Assembly: GCA_947184155.2 (NCBI GenBank)
Contig: CAMXCT020000113.1
Coordinates: 637,182-701,181 of the forward strand
Direction of reading: 5' to 3'
DNA from: Cladocopium goreaui
Lineage: Eukaryota > Sar > Dinophyceae > Suessiales > Symbiodiniaceae
DNA length: 64,000 bases
The position numbers were made by a program, and so were the translations under genes. The notes under the pieces are model-generated. The model was not told the DNA's origin and made no database searches. It saw only the letters and a program-made list of their open reading frames with translations. Shown here one piece after another: positions 1 through 9,343 of the stretch. How positions within the stretch are numbered: the stretch's first letter is position 1; every line of letters begins with the position of its first letter.

Positions 1-1066
1 CAAAAGAAAAACAGCCACAAGGCCACAAAACTGTGACGTGACAGATTCCAGTTTATGGGTGAAACAGATCTGTTGAGGCGGGAGGTGATAGCTTGTTATC
101 ATCTCAGTGCGTGCATATGACAACTTGTGTGTCATGTTGGCAGGCCCATAAAATAAACAACAACAAGACCAAAGACGAAATCACCATGGGCCACTTGAAG
201 GGTGTGGGAAGCAACAAGGCTCAATGCGGAAACCAGGGATCCCCCCAGCCAGGATCCCCGAGATCACACCGAGCAGCCTTCACGGCATGATATTCAACAC
301 CCTGACACTTTGAAGCAAACACCGACGACGCCGGGTCACAACAAAGTGGTGAGAAACTACCGCAGTGAAACAGGAGAGTGAAACGTGATCTAAGGTGAAA
401 AAGACGGCGCGGTAACAGCACTCAGGTACCCTCAGAGTCCGCTCAGTACTGCTTTTCCAATCATCATATTGCAACGAAATTGTGAGTGGCACTACCATGC
501 TAGTGCTCTTGCAATGCATCTTCGTGATATGGGAGATTGTGCCCATATATGGGAGCTGCAGTGCACTCTGGCGGTGTATACCGCTTTCAAAACTGAATCC
601 AATGCGATCGAGTTCGCGAAGGGCGAGCTCGACAGCATGGATGCAGGCTTGCAAGCGTTGCGCAGCTCGAGCGGTCAACTTAGCAGGTGTTGAAATCAAC
701 TGCATTAGATGCGGTCAGGTGATCATGGTAGCTGGCTCAGTTACATTGGTGTAGGAATACGAGCGTTTTTCTCTGCCCAGGGACCAGGTCTATCCTCAAA
801 GTGTTCAAAAGAGGTTCTGGACAGGCAACTTGTGTCAGCTGTGTTAAGGTCCTCAGTTCGGTAATGTTGTACGCTCGCATGCATGAGCTGTAGCTGTCGA
901 CTTATCACTTCACGTTCTGTGACATTGGCACGGGCTTCGACTCGAATGCGCAGACTTCTTATGCAACAGCAGGCTGTGCGAATGTCTCTGCAGTCTTGCT
1001 CGTTGATAACACCTGCAAGGAGTTCAGTTTGCTGCAATACGGCATGGGTGTCTTCCAAAGTTCTGA
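1..1066. other. No supported gene; flank of helicase-family copy 1
   Basis: I see no recognisable gene here. Several short open frames occur on both strands without a motif I know. The best is a + strand frame of about 60 codons (about 893-1075) with balanced composition. It runs up to the point where homology with the helicase family begins but does not resemble the matching part of copy 2, so it is either flanking coding sequence or chance. Confidence 0.4.
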
Positions 1067-2068
1067 GAGTATGAATGTTTGCTGTATGCCACGTACTGGT
1101 TTCGGCCCATCCTGTCTGAACTCATTGGCTCGGCCCGAGAGAGCGCTGAGGTGAATCGGAGTCGAGCGCCGAGTGGCCCAGTCAAAGTCCTGGTCACAGA
1201 CCGACCGCATCGACGCCTGAATGGGCTAGTGGACCTTACGAGTGGTGCCTCTGCCCTACTGGCATGGTTCCCGGCCAGCTGGGCCAGTAAAATTGCTCCC
1301 AAACTTCTCGAGAATGCTCCTGAGAATGCGCAGAAACCACAAGCAATTAACATCGCGTGCCCGAAACGTTCCTGTGACGAAACTCCGGTGGAGGGAGCAA
1401 AGCAGGTGCTCCAGGCAGTTAAATTTGCTGCCAAAAACATGCCTGGTTTTCGCCTTGGTTTGGATGAAGACTTTCAAATGGCAGGATGTTTCCAGGAGCT
1501 CATCCATGGGTATACAACAGGGCTAGTTGAACCATACATGATGCGAGGTCTCCAACCACTGGGACCGAGTCGCACTACGCTTGAAATTATCATTCCCTCT
1601 CAATCAGGGCTCACACCCGAGAAGTGGAAAGAAACAGCCACACTGTGCCCACTGGATTGGCCTTCCAACTACAGTCTATTGCGATTGTGGCATACCAATG
1701 GGAGCCTCCATCAAACGGAAGCGCGACTCAGGAATCAACTGTCGCACAGTCATATGTTTGCTGAGTGGACAGTGCATCTCCCGAGATTTGCAGAGCGTGT
1801 ATTATTCCAGCAACCTGCAGTTTATGTAGCGGGACATGCCTTGCAAACCAACCTGCGGGAACGAAACTTCCCAGACAGGAAAGTCCGCAGGAGGGTTCCT
1901 CCGACAGACGTGGACGATCATCAAAGGGCGATCCAAGCGCTTCTGCAGCGTGCCGCTGCCCAACAAAGAGGGAACCCAGTTTCGTTTGGGCTCACCAACG
2001 AATGGCACGACACTATTACATCAGATAAAAAGCATCATTTGGAACATTTCACGAGAGGTATGACATGA
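1067..2068 (+). pseudogene. C-terminal domain fragment of the multicopy GxSxG/SF1-helicase protein family (copy 1)
   Basis: About 330 codons align almost end to end with the last third of the ORF at 9340-12318. Shared stretches include YWFRPILSEL, ARESAEVNR, APSGPVKV, LAWFPASWASKIAP, TATLCPLDWPSNYSLLRLWHT and RHHLE near the C-terminus. Homology starts at ECLLYAT (about 1073) just after an in-frame TGA at 1064-1066, and the DNA around it shows about a 2-nt insertion relative to copy 2. The helicase and upstream domains are absent, so this is a 5'-truncated or broken copy. The homologous non-coding 3' region and poly(A) tract follow, which suggests retroposition of a 3' portion. The function of this C-terminal domain is unknown to me; I see no catalytic motif. 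The TTG at 1079 should not be taken as a true start. Confidence 0.8.
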
Positions 2069-2261
2069 TCCCACGCTCACCCCAATTCACATCACCCATA
2101 ACCTTCTTGTGACCACCCCTTCTCTTCTCTTCTTTTCCCCACTTTTTCTGTTTCATTCCGTGTTGTTCTCACACAATAGGTGGCTTTTGTTTCATCAACA
2201 ATTTCGGTGGGAGTTGGCTTACTTCTCTACTCGGGCTTTTCGTCAGTTCCAAGATTACTGT

Positions 2262-2306
2262 CATACCGGTGTGTCTGTCCAAAGACGTGACAGGTGCACC
2301 GGTATG
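2262..2306 (+). ncRNA. Conserved AGACGT-loop hairpin, copy-1 example
   Basis: The outer stem CATACCGGTG/CACCGGTATG is perfect (10 bp). A 3x3 internal loop (TGT/GTG) follows, then an inner stem CTGTC/GACAG (5 bp) and the 9-nt loop CAAAGACGT. Two further examples lie downstream of copy 2 (12525-12570, 12610-12652). They keep the inner stem, loop length and AGACGT while the outer stem changes in a largely pairing-compatible way. This points to selection on RNA structure in the 3' region; the role is unknown. Confidence 0.6.
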
Positions 2307-2937
2307 CAGCAGGGGGCTCAGCTCTTCCTCATTTATAATTGTCAGGTTTATCGTGCTAGCATGCCCGGCCCCTACCTATACAGACCGCTCAAACAGTTGG
2401 TAGCCACATTCATGTGTAGTAGGTGTGAGTGCTAGCTCAGGTGTAACAGATCGGGCAGTATGGATTACCTTTGCACTGGTAACTTGAATGTGCTGTCCAG
2501 TCGAGAGCTTAGAGTATACTAAGATCTCTTCCACCATGATGCCTATTGCACTGGCGTGTGCTCTCGCAGCCTTTGCCTGACAATCATAGATGGGTGACGA
2601 AATGACTGCTCCCACTTTCTGACCTAGTATTGACGAGACAACCCCTCTCCCACCCTTCCCACTAGTTAAGGTAGTTGAATTCGTTTACTGATCCCTAGTT
2701 TTTGCCTTTAGTAGAGCTACCTTAGGTGTTGGTGCCTCGTATTGTGGTTCTGTTTTTGTTCATTTGTTTCCTGCCTGACGTGGCCCCCCCCTCCCCCTCG
2801 GATGGTCCTCTTTGGCGCCTTGGCCCAGGTTTTACTGGTCCCTCCCTCTGGGTATCGTTGCTTCCGGCGACGGCCTGGTTGTCTTGCCTCTGTGCGTGGA
2901 GTGTTGTGGCGCATTGTCTCCCCTCCTCATTGTGTCT

Positions 2938-2991
2938 CATGGCAACAAAGGCCTTTGGCCCTGTGTGGGGATCTTTTCCCTCTACACCATG
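2938..2991 (+). ncRNA. Conserved CATGG...CCATG multi-helix block, copy-1 example
   Basis: CATGG at the 5' end pairs with CCATG at the 3' end. Inside are a short GGCC/GGCC helix and a GTGTGGGG/CCCTCTACAC helix with a 3-nt bulge. The counterpart at 13009-13061 differs by one nucleotide in length. Its small inner helix reads GGCT/AGCC, a compensatory C-G to T-A change. It is a candidate structured RNA element of the same 3' region. Confidence 0.5.
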
Positions 2992-4476
2992 CTTCCTGTG
3001 TTGTTGGGGTGCTGTGTGCTCCCTCACTGAGGTATTCATCATCGTATGATCCTTGGCCCCTCTCTGGACTCCGCTAAGGCACGTTCGTACCCCTCCTGGT
3101 GCGGGTGTGTCATGTTCTCCCTCTGTCCTCTGCTGCCTCCTGGCTCCTCTCCCCCCCTTTTTTTCTGCCTGGTTTTGTGGTGTGGCGTGTGTAGTGCTTT
3201 GGCCGCCCCCCTCTCTCTGCTTCCCCCCCTTGATGGCAGGTTTCTTATTGGTTGTTGCGTGTTGTTTGTTTCCTCTTTTGCCTGGATACCGAGGATACTG
3301 CCCCGCACCATAGCTCGCCGTTTCACCCTTGCTACATTGGTCTCATCTTTTTGTGACTAAGGACTCGTCCGAGGTGGGGTAGCCCTTCACCGCTCCCCCC
3401 TCTCCTCCAATTGCATTCTTTTTGAATTTGTTTTGTTTTCTCTTGTGGCTCTTTCTTCGGCTTCTTATTGGGGAGGGCCCTTCTCCCTTTATTTTGTTTC
3501 TGCCTTTGTTCCGAGAGGGGCGGTAGATTCCCGGTAGAGCCATGGACTAGGCTGCACTGCAGTGAGCTTTACTGGCGCTGTCCAGTTGAGCTTCCTGCTG
3601 TTCAGTCTGGTGCGCCCGCGCGCAGCAAAGCCTGCCCACATGGTTCGCTGTGCGGATGTTCTGTAGTGCCTTGGCAGATGGCCCACTCGGTGGGAGAGTG
3701 GCCTGGTCTGGAATACACTGCTGACTTTCGGTGCGTCTGGTTCTCTCCGCAGGCTCTTGCTGGGACGATGACGCCTAGTGACTCCTGTCAGAGAATCTGG
3801 TGCTGGCGCAGCGAACCATTTCAACCTTCATAGCTTAGGGGGACGAGTTCAACTGCAATGCGAATGCAACCTTCGCTTAAATGACGGCAGTAGCATACTG
3901 GTTGTGCTCACGAGCCCATGCTATGGTCAGAAGCTTCGTCTGTCTGTAATGGCCGTATAGTGCCGGTCAGGCTTTTTCAGTCACCTTTTTACCCACTGCC
4001 CATTAGGGTCTTGGGCCCTTTGCTATTGGCGGTTCCTGTGAGGGCTCACACCATCTGGCATGACTTACAGGCCGTCAGTACTCTCCTCCCCACCTAGGGG
4101 GGGAAATAGATCACAATCCCTTGCGGCGGTGTATACTTACTGGAACAGACTGACTTGCGTACGCTGAACGATGCAGGATGAACAGCAGCGATGCGGGAGT
4201 TGCTATATTGACAAGACGTCTATACAGGTGGCCTCTGTCGTGCTACACATCAGTCTGCCTGCAACACTGGACTCTCTTATCTGTTCTCAGGTGAGACATT
4301 CTGGGCGATCATGTACTATATTTCACGCACTGCCGCAATGACAATTAGTTTGCATGTTTTTGAGGATGATACGGTGGCTAAGGTCACTGTATCGAAGGCA
4401 AATCTGGATGTGTTTTTTCGGTTTGTTGGGCCCTGCCCCGTTCTTTGTTGCTTCGCTGTTTTGCTTTGAGGCGAAA

Positions 4477-4667
4477 CGCAAATCTGGCTGGGGGATTTGC
4501 GGGTCGTTTTTGGTGGTTTTGTTGTTTTTTGTTTGGTTTTGTTTTCGTGATGATTTGCCAAAGTTTTTGGACCACACGTGTCCTTGTACATTACTGCTTT
4601 TCACTGCTTACGCAATTGTAAGGACCGAGCCTAGTGCGACATCGGCCAAACCGGAGGGAAAAAAAAA
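4477..4667 (+). other. Poly(A)-tailed 3'-terminal module of the helicase-family element (copy 1)
   Basis: It begins with the hairpin CGCAAATC (4477-4484)/GATTTGCG (4494-4501). A T/G-rich linker follows, then CCGAGCC (4625-4631), the motif GCGACATCGGCC, and nine A residues (4659-4667). Two other copies (14588-14766, 34315-34482) have the same order. In all three the first A of the tail is 34 nt from the first base of CCGAGCC. I take it as the 3' end of a retroposed transcript; no target duplication was found for this copy. Confidence 0.65.
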
Positions 4668-5571
4668 GACTGCCCATGGAGGTTTCACTGCATGGATCTG
4701 GCCTTCAGCGTTGAATTTCAACCCCAGCACCTTTTCACCAAGCAAATATTCAGTGTACTTTGTCCAATGCTGCAACTCCAGTCCATGAAGCCACGTCTTA
4801 TTTCGAAACTTTGCTGACATGCACAGCCAGCTGATGGTCTCCAGCTTCAAAGCCCTGCGGAGTGATTTTGTGTCTTGTGGGAGGCGTCCTTTGGTCTTAA
4901 CTTTCGTGACCCGGACATGTCCAGATGAATCAAGCGATGTCTGCAATGCCGACGAGCTAGTGTCTGACCGCGAAGACACCTCATCGAGCTCCAAAGCCTG
5001 GGGTTCGTTGGCTTCGCACTCCTCAACTTTCAAGGCCAAGTACTCATTGCTTGGTATTTCTGCATCTTGAAGCTTGCCCAAGGTAACTTCCACAGCTTTT
5101 ACCATGGCCTGCCGTTCAGTATGCTGAAGAACGCGCGGCATGTCAAATACTTTCGTCTCAGCTTGAAGTTCTTGTTCTTTTGCTGTCATTGATCGTGACA
5201 GCTTCCATGCCGTCAACATCTGCTCTAGTCTCTGGGCTTGTTGCTGGATCGATACGAAAGTCAGTGCGCAGTGCCTCCCGCACTTCTGCTTTTGTATCGC
5301 ACATTGAACTGAAGACCTTCATGGTGTTGTAATGCTGTGCCAACGTGTGGTGTGTACCTAGCGAAACATCGCACTCTTGCCAAATGTATTGCAGATTCGA
5401 GCTCACATGCTCTGCCAGGTATGCTCTCCGAGCAACATCATCAACTGCCATGGTAAACAGCACTGCCCGAGAACTGACTGCGGGATCGTAAAAGTATCTA
5501 AACAAAAACCCAAACCAACAATAGACAAGATGTTTCTGTTGCCAGTTGATGGACAATTCGTGATATAGCAT
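4668..5571 (-). pseudogene. Truncated, frameshifted hypothetical protein gene interrupted by the poly(A) end of copy 1
   Basis: Two overlapping - strand frames read as one protein of about 300 residues. The first (5571 to about 5215) passes through DDVARRAYLAEHVSSNL and HYNTMKVFSSM. The second (about 5219 to 4670) carries QHTERQAMVKAVE, a Ser-rich acidic linker, then ETISWLCMSAKF and HWTKYTEYLLGEKVLGLK. They join at about 5215 by a frameshift. The frame runs into the A tract at 4659-4667 right after KPPWAV, so its last residues are translated retroelement tail and the true C-terminus is lost. The style reminds me of multicopy dinoflagellate ORFs associated with mobile elements, but I cannot name a function. 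Confidence 0.4.
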
Positions 5572-5895
5572 GTGTGAAAATGCAATGAGGCGTGAAAATT
5601 GTAAGTGTATACAAGTGCGATTTAGCTGATGCTAAGTTCTCCAACTGAGTCTGAGTCTGAATCGGCTCTGACGCTGCTGAAACTTGGAATAAATGCTGAG
5701 TGCCTGCTCTGAAACAAGTTGTGCCAGCATGACTGAAAATGCTCTGCGACTTGGCGCAATGTTCACCAATGCACAAACTGTAAGCACTCTCCCTTTTCAA
5801 CCTTTGCGTTTCAGTTGAGATCTCGGCCGTGCAACAGCCACATTCTGGGCCAACAGTGGCACCCTAATGGCCTGACTTGAGGTCCTGTGATTAGC
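5572..5895. other. Intergenic, nothing recognised
   Basis: The divergent gap between the - strand hypothetical gene and the + strand helicase-family copy 2. No motif, repeat or promoter element is evident. A + strand stop at about 5894 marks the upstream limit of the copy-2 reading frame. Confidence 0.4.
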
Positions 5896-7187
5896 CACAT
5901 CATCGCAGCCCAATTCCAGAGTCTGACCTGGTAGACCCTGATCGTGACCCTGACGAACTTGCCACTATTGCCAGCAGTGCTTACCGTGACCATGTGGACA
6001 GCTACCTATCGACCACACAACCGCCTTGCGATACTGAAACAGCTGTTTCTAGTGGACTGCTAGGATCGCCACTTCTAGGCACGACCACTCGATGTGCAGC
6101 TGACTGGTGTCATGCTTGGAGCATATTGGGGCAATGGTCTGGCTTGGTCACGTTTCCAGTGCCGGCAACAGGGCAGTGGGCTCGGCACGGGCACTTGCGA
6201 GGAGTTCTTGATGGATTCCAAGGCAGACAGCCCAATTTTCATAAGTGGGCTCGTCCTGCTTATGAGCAAGGAGCTCTGCCAACACTCAGTCTCCTCCCAG
6301 GTGAAGTTGCGATCAAAGTGCTCCCAGGAGACAAGATGTACCACCCTATGGAGATTGAACCGGGCTTTATGCGACCCGTCATATTGCATGGATTTGGAAC
6401 AAGGGCTAAGCAACGGTTACCATCTCGACTTGAGGACTTGGCGCAGTTTGGCTGGCTACCATTAGCAGCAGCCCTTTTTGGGACAGCAGAGTGGCAGCCA
6501 CAGTGGCTCCACCACAACTTTCTCCCAGTTATAGGACTGCGTGTCCATGCAAAGCTTCCTCCTTCTCCGCTGTCGTATCAGCAACTAGTGGCATTATTAG
6601 GTTTGTGGGAGCGAAGACCTGCCCTGGGAACCCCTTGCCGTGCTCTTGCCCAGGCTGCTGTGCTCGCATTTGGTCTTCCTACAGCCTTTCGAGCACCAGA
6701 GGAGTGGACAACATCAGTAAAGGGAGAAGTCTTTGATCTCGTACAGTGCTCCCAGCGGATCTATACGGGAGAGGCAGCCAACACGTCGCAAGCTCCTCAT
6801 TCTCGGGTTGACCGGCCGATGAGATGGGCGCAGTGGATCTTCTCGATGAATAGCCTGTGGCAAGAGGACTCCCCTATGCCAGATCGACCTCTCACTGTGC
6901 ATTGCAGTGGACTGGGAGGCGGACTGCTAAGCCCTGATCATGAATACGACCTGTTCTTCCAGAACCATGCGCAAATAAAAGTGTATGGCCCTTCGCTGGC
7001 AATGACGGATGACTGGGAGCAGCACATCACCCAACTCGGATTGACCAAAACAACGCATGAGTATGCAATCTACCAGCTTCTCTCCACTGCAGTGGGATGG
7101 GGTGCATGGAAGGAGTTCCTGCCGGACAGATTTGCCATCCACAGGGCAAACTGCTGTTGGTGCGGGCGTGTTTTCCCCATCTTGTGA
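5896..7187 (+). CDS. N-terminal segment of the helicase-family protein (copy 2), function unknown
   Basis: The frame is open from just after a stop at about 5894. It begins with a proline- and aspartate-rich stretch (DPDRDPDELA) before the GTG at 5994, so no convincing start codon is visible and the true 5' end may be spliced or lost. The ~400 residues are Trp- and Leu-rich without a domain I recognise. Towards the end (about 7130-7160) coding sense passes to the next frame: QLLSTAVGWGAWKEF is here, while LLLVRACFPHL is in the overlapping frame starting at 7097. A single-nucleotide indel explains this better than two genes. Either the copy is decaying or the read contains an error. Confidence 0.5.
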
Positions 7188-9343
7188 CAGCTTCCATCCC
7201 AGATGGCATAAGAGACATTGATGTTCTTGGATTTTCGGCTGGATCGTACACTGGACTGGCTCTCCACAAAGTGCTCAATGAGTTTGATTGCTTCCCAGGT
7301 ACCACAAAGGTTGCTGCCATTGCTACTCCACCAGAAATGTTGAGGCTAGCAACTGGAGAACGAAGAGTAATCCTTCTCCACTGCCTTGAAGATCGACTCT
7401 GCGTGTGGCGTCCGACCACCCTTACAGACCTCAGCTATGATGTTGTACTCATTGATGGGCAGCCTTCCTGGGGTGGCAGAGCGCGACATGCTTATGGGCA
7501 TCTGTTGTTTACATCAATTGAAGAAGGCACCTATCATCTTGACCATCTCCAGATAACGACCCCTGAGGTCATACCACACGGAGTACGGTGCGAGGGGCTC
7601 CTACGGGTGCTCTCATGGGTTAGCTTTGATCTCCCTGATCACTGCAAACGGACCCTCAGCTCACTTCTACAGGCTGCTGGCCAGGGATGTGCTGATCTGC
7701 ATATGGTGCCATGGGATGACAGGGATGTCCGCGATAACCCTATTGCTACAGAGCAGGATCTCCGACAAATCCTGATTGACATGATCCCAATTCCTGGGCA
7801 GGCGAATGCAGAAGGAGGAACACTTATGCGAAACCTGCTCACCGAATTCCTCCGTGGGTTCCCTCTGCGCATATTGATCTTCCTGCTCGATATGGTGTTG
7901 CCTCAACTGGATGCGTACCATGCAGGTCGTCAACTACAACACTTGCACCCTTGGACTAGTGTATTGTTGGCACAACGACAAGAGCGAGGTCATCCGGGAG
8001 TTGAACTGGTGGTCCGATACGGCTATGAGGCTTTTGCTGGATTTCATGTGATGCAATTGATCACTGACTGCATTCCTCTTTTGCTTTTCAGTGACCCAAA
8101 GGCGGTTCCCTCCGCGTCACCATGGAGTCTGTGCCAACATGGTAGCCTGGGAAGCATGGAAGCCAATGTGATGGCAGGGAGAGCCTTGTTTGGGCGCTTT
8201 CAGCTCCCAGAGGGCCCGCGTCGATGTGCCATCTTCATAGTCCAAGAAAAAGTAATGCAAGGTACGAGTCGTGCTGCTGACTCCCGGGCATACCGGCGAA
8301 TTGCCCCGAAATCCCTTGAGCTAGTCCTGGTCTCCAAGTCAGTTGCGTTTGCATTTTGTGGCCGCCTCCTAGTGCAACAGCCAACGGAAGTGGAATACTT
8401 TGACCCCGAACGAGACTGGCCGAAGCCCATTGTCTTTCATGCAAGCTTTTCGGTTGTGATGGAGGAAATGGCTTTCCTTGGTGACACAAGAAGCAGATGT
8501 GAATTGCTGGTTTTCGCACAGGCAAACCCTGCACGCCTCCCGCTGACTATGGGCATCTTGCAGCCCAACATCCCAGTGCGAAGAATGATGAGCGAACGCC
8601 GTACGAAGCTGACGGACGCATTGGTCCGAGTGCTCTGTCGATTACTGACACCTATCGGAGTTGCCATCCCTGGCCCGCATGATGAATATATGCGTGACAG
8701 CCTACTCCCATTGGCTGCGCATGGGGATGGGCACGTCCTTACTGTAGCAGTAGCATTGCTCCTGGCGATCCTCACTGGCCGCTCTGACCTGTGCATCGCA
8801 GGCGTTTTTGGTGCCGGGAAGACACATTCGTTGTCGGTTTTGCTAATTGCCCTCAGCTGCGAGCTCAGTGATTTCTATGCCATAGTGTACACCAAAGAAA
8901 ATGTTGCTGCAAAAGCCTTGGCAGACCAAATCAGTGACCTTGCTCCCCCCACACGAAGTGCCTTTGGACGGTTACTAGGTCGCATCGAAGAAGGGAAAGG
9001 TGAGGCATATGCAACGAAAATTGATGTTCGATGCAGTGATCGCAATAAGGTTATTGCAGAGAAACGCATCTTAATTGCAACTGGTGGCTCGGCTACGGCG
9101 GAGATGGCCATGAAATATTCGTCCTTTAGTCTCTGGCTCTCTAAAGTCTGGCTTGCATTTATGGATGAAAGTCAACAGTACGGCAACTACCATGAAATTG
9201 CCGCTCTTGCCGCAATCCAGCAACCAGCACTGTTAGTGTTTGTCGGCGACCATAGGCAAACGCCTGGAGGCCTATCCAAGGGAAGGGCGGCAGCAGCAAA
9301 CAGACAAAAGCTTCTCCACCGTCCCTGGGACTACGGGCTTTGA
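7097..9343 (+). CDS. Middle segment of copy 2: GxSxG region and first half of an SF1/UPF1-like helicase
   Basis: Read in frame from about 7150. GFSAG (7229-7243) fits the GxSxG nucleophile elbow of alpha/beta hydrolases, followed by about 500 residues I cannot assign. Then come the helicase motifs. Walker A is GVFGAGKT (8801-8824). A motif-Ia-like YTKENVAAKALADQ follows. The DExQ box is MDESQQ (D codon at 9164), and motif III is GDHRQT (about 9244-9261). DExQ plus GDxxQ is typical of the UPF1/DNA2-like branch of superfamily 1. The frame ends at 9341-9343 inside a conserved stretch; the next frame continues it (GLRALNRPGDYLPP). A missing C in a C run near 9323 would explain the -1 relation. 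The protein probably binds and unwinds nucleic acid; its cellular role is unknown. Confidence 0.65.
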   Translation: MGCMEGVPAGQICHPQGKLLLVRACFPHLVTASIPDGIRDIDVLGFSAGSYTGLALHKVLNEFDCFPGTTKVAAIATPPEMLRLATGERRVILLHCLEDRLCVWRPTTLTDLSYDVVLIDGQPSWGGRARHAYGHLLFTSIEEGTYHLDHLQITTPEVIPHGVRCEGLLRVLSWVSFDLPDHCKRTLSSLLQAAGQGCADLHMVPWDDRDVRDNPIATEQDLRQILIDMIPIPGQANAEGGTLMRNLLTEFLRGFPLRILIFLLDMVLPQLDAYHAGRQLQHLHPWTSVLLAQRQERGHPGVELVVRYGYEAFAGFHVMQLITDCIPLLLFSDPKAVPSASPWSLCQHGSLGSMEANVMAGRALFGRFQLPEGPRRCAIFIVQEKVMQGTSRAADSRAYRRIAPKSLELVLVSKSVAFAFCGRLLVQQPTEVEYFDPERDWPKPIVFHASFSVVMEEMAFLGDTRSRCELLVFAQANPARLPLTMGILQPNIPVRRMMSERRTKLTDALVRVLCRLLTPIGVAIPGPHDEYMRDSLLPLAAHGDGHVLTVAVALLLAILTGRSDLCIAGVFGAGKTHSLSVLLIALSCELSDFYAIVYTKENVAAKALADQISDLAPPTRSAFGRLLGRIEEGKGEAYATKIDVRCSDRNKVIAEKRILIATGGSATAEMAMKYSSFSLWLSKVWLAFMDESQQYGNYHEIAALAAIQQPALLVFVGDHRQTPGGLSKGRAAAANRQKLLHRPWDYGL

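Larger units (their letters stand above)
2069..4658 (+). other. Long non-coding 3' region of helicase-family copy 1
   Basis: A C/T-rich 2.6-kb stretch without a credible ORF. It is colinear with 12319-14757 after copy 2. Conserved islands sit in diverged sequence: a 45-nt two-stem hairpin (2262-2306), a 54-nt multi-helix block (2938-2991), a block around CTGAGGTATT and GACTCCGCTAAG (about 3027-3082), a ~105-nt block starting CCATGGAC (about 3540-3645), and the terminal module at 4477-4667. Island order is the same in both copies. I read it as a transcribed 3' UTR of a retroposed element, because it ends in a short A tract. Confidence 0.6.

Noticed and set aside
2262-2306. Hammerhead or similar self-cleaving ribozyme
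   Set aside because: The CTGANGA and GAAA core motifs are absent; the hairpin is a two-stem structure with a different conserved loop.
2726-3360. Overlapping Cys/Pro/Leu-rich + strand ORFs
   Set aside because: They arise from C/T-rich 3' sequence; the matching region after copy 2 does not conserve the frames.
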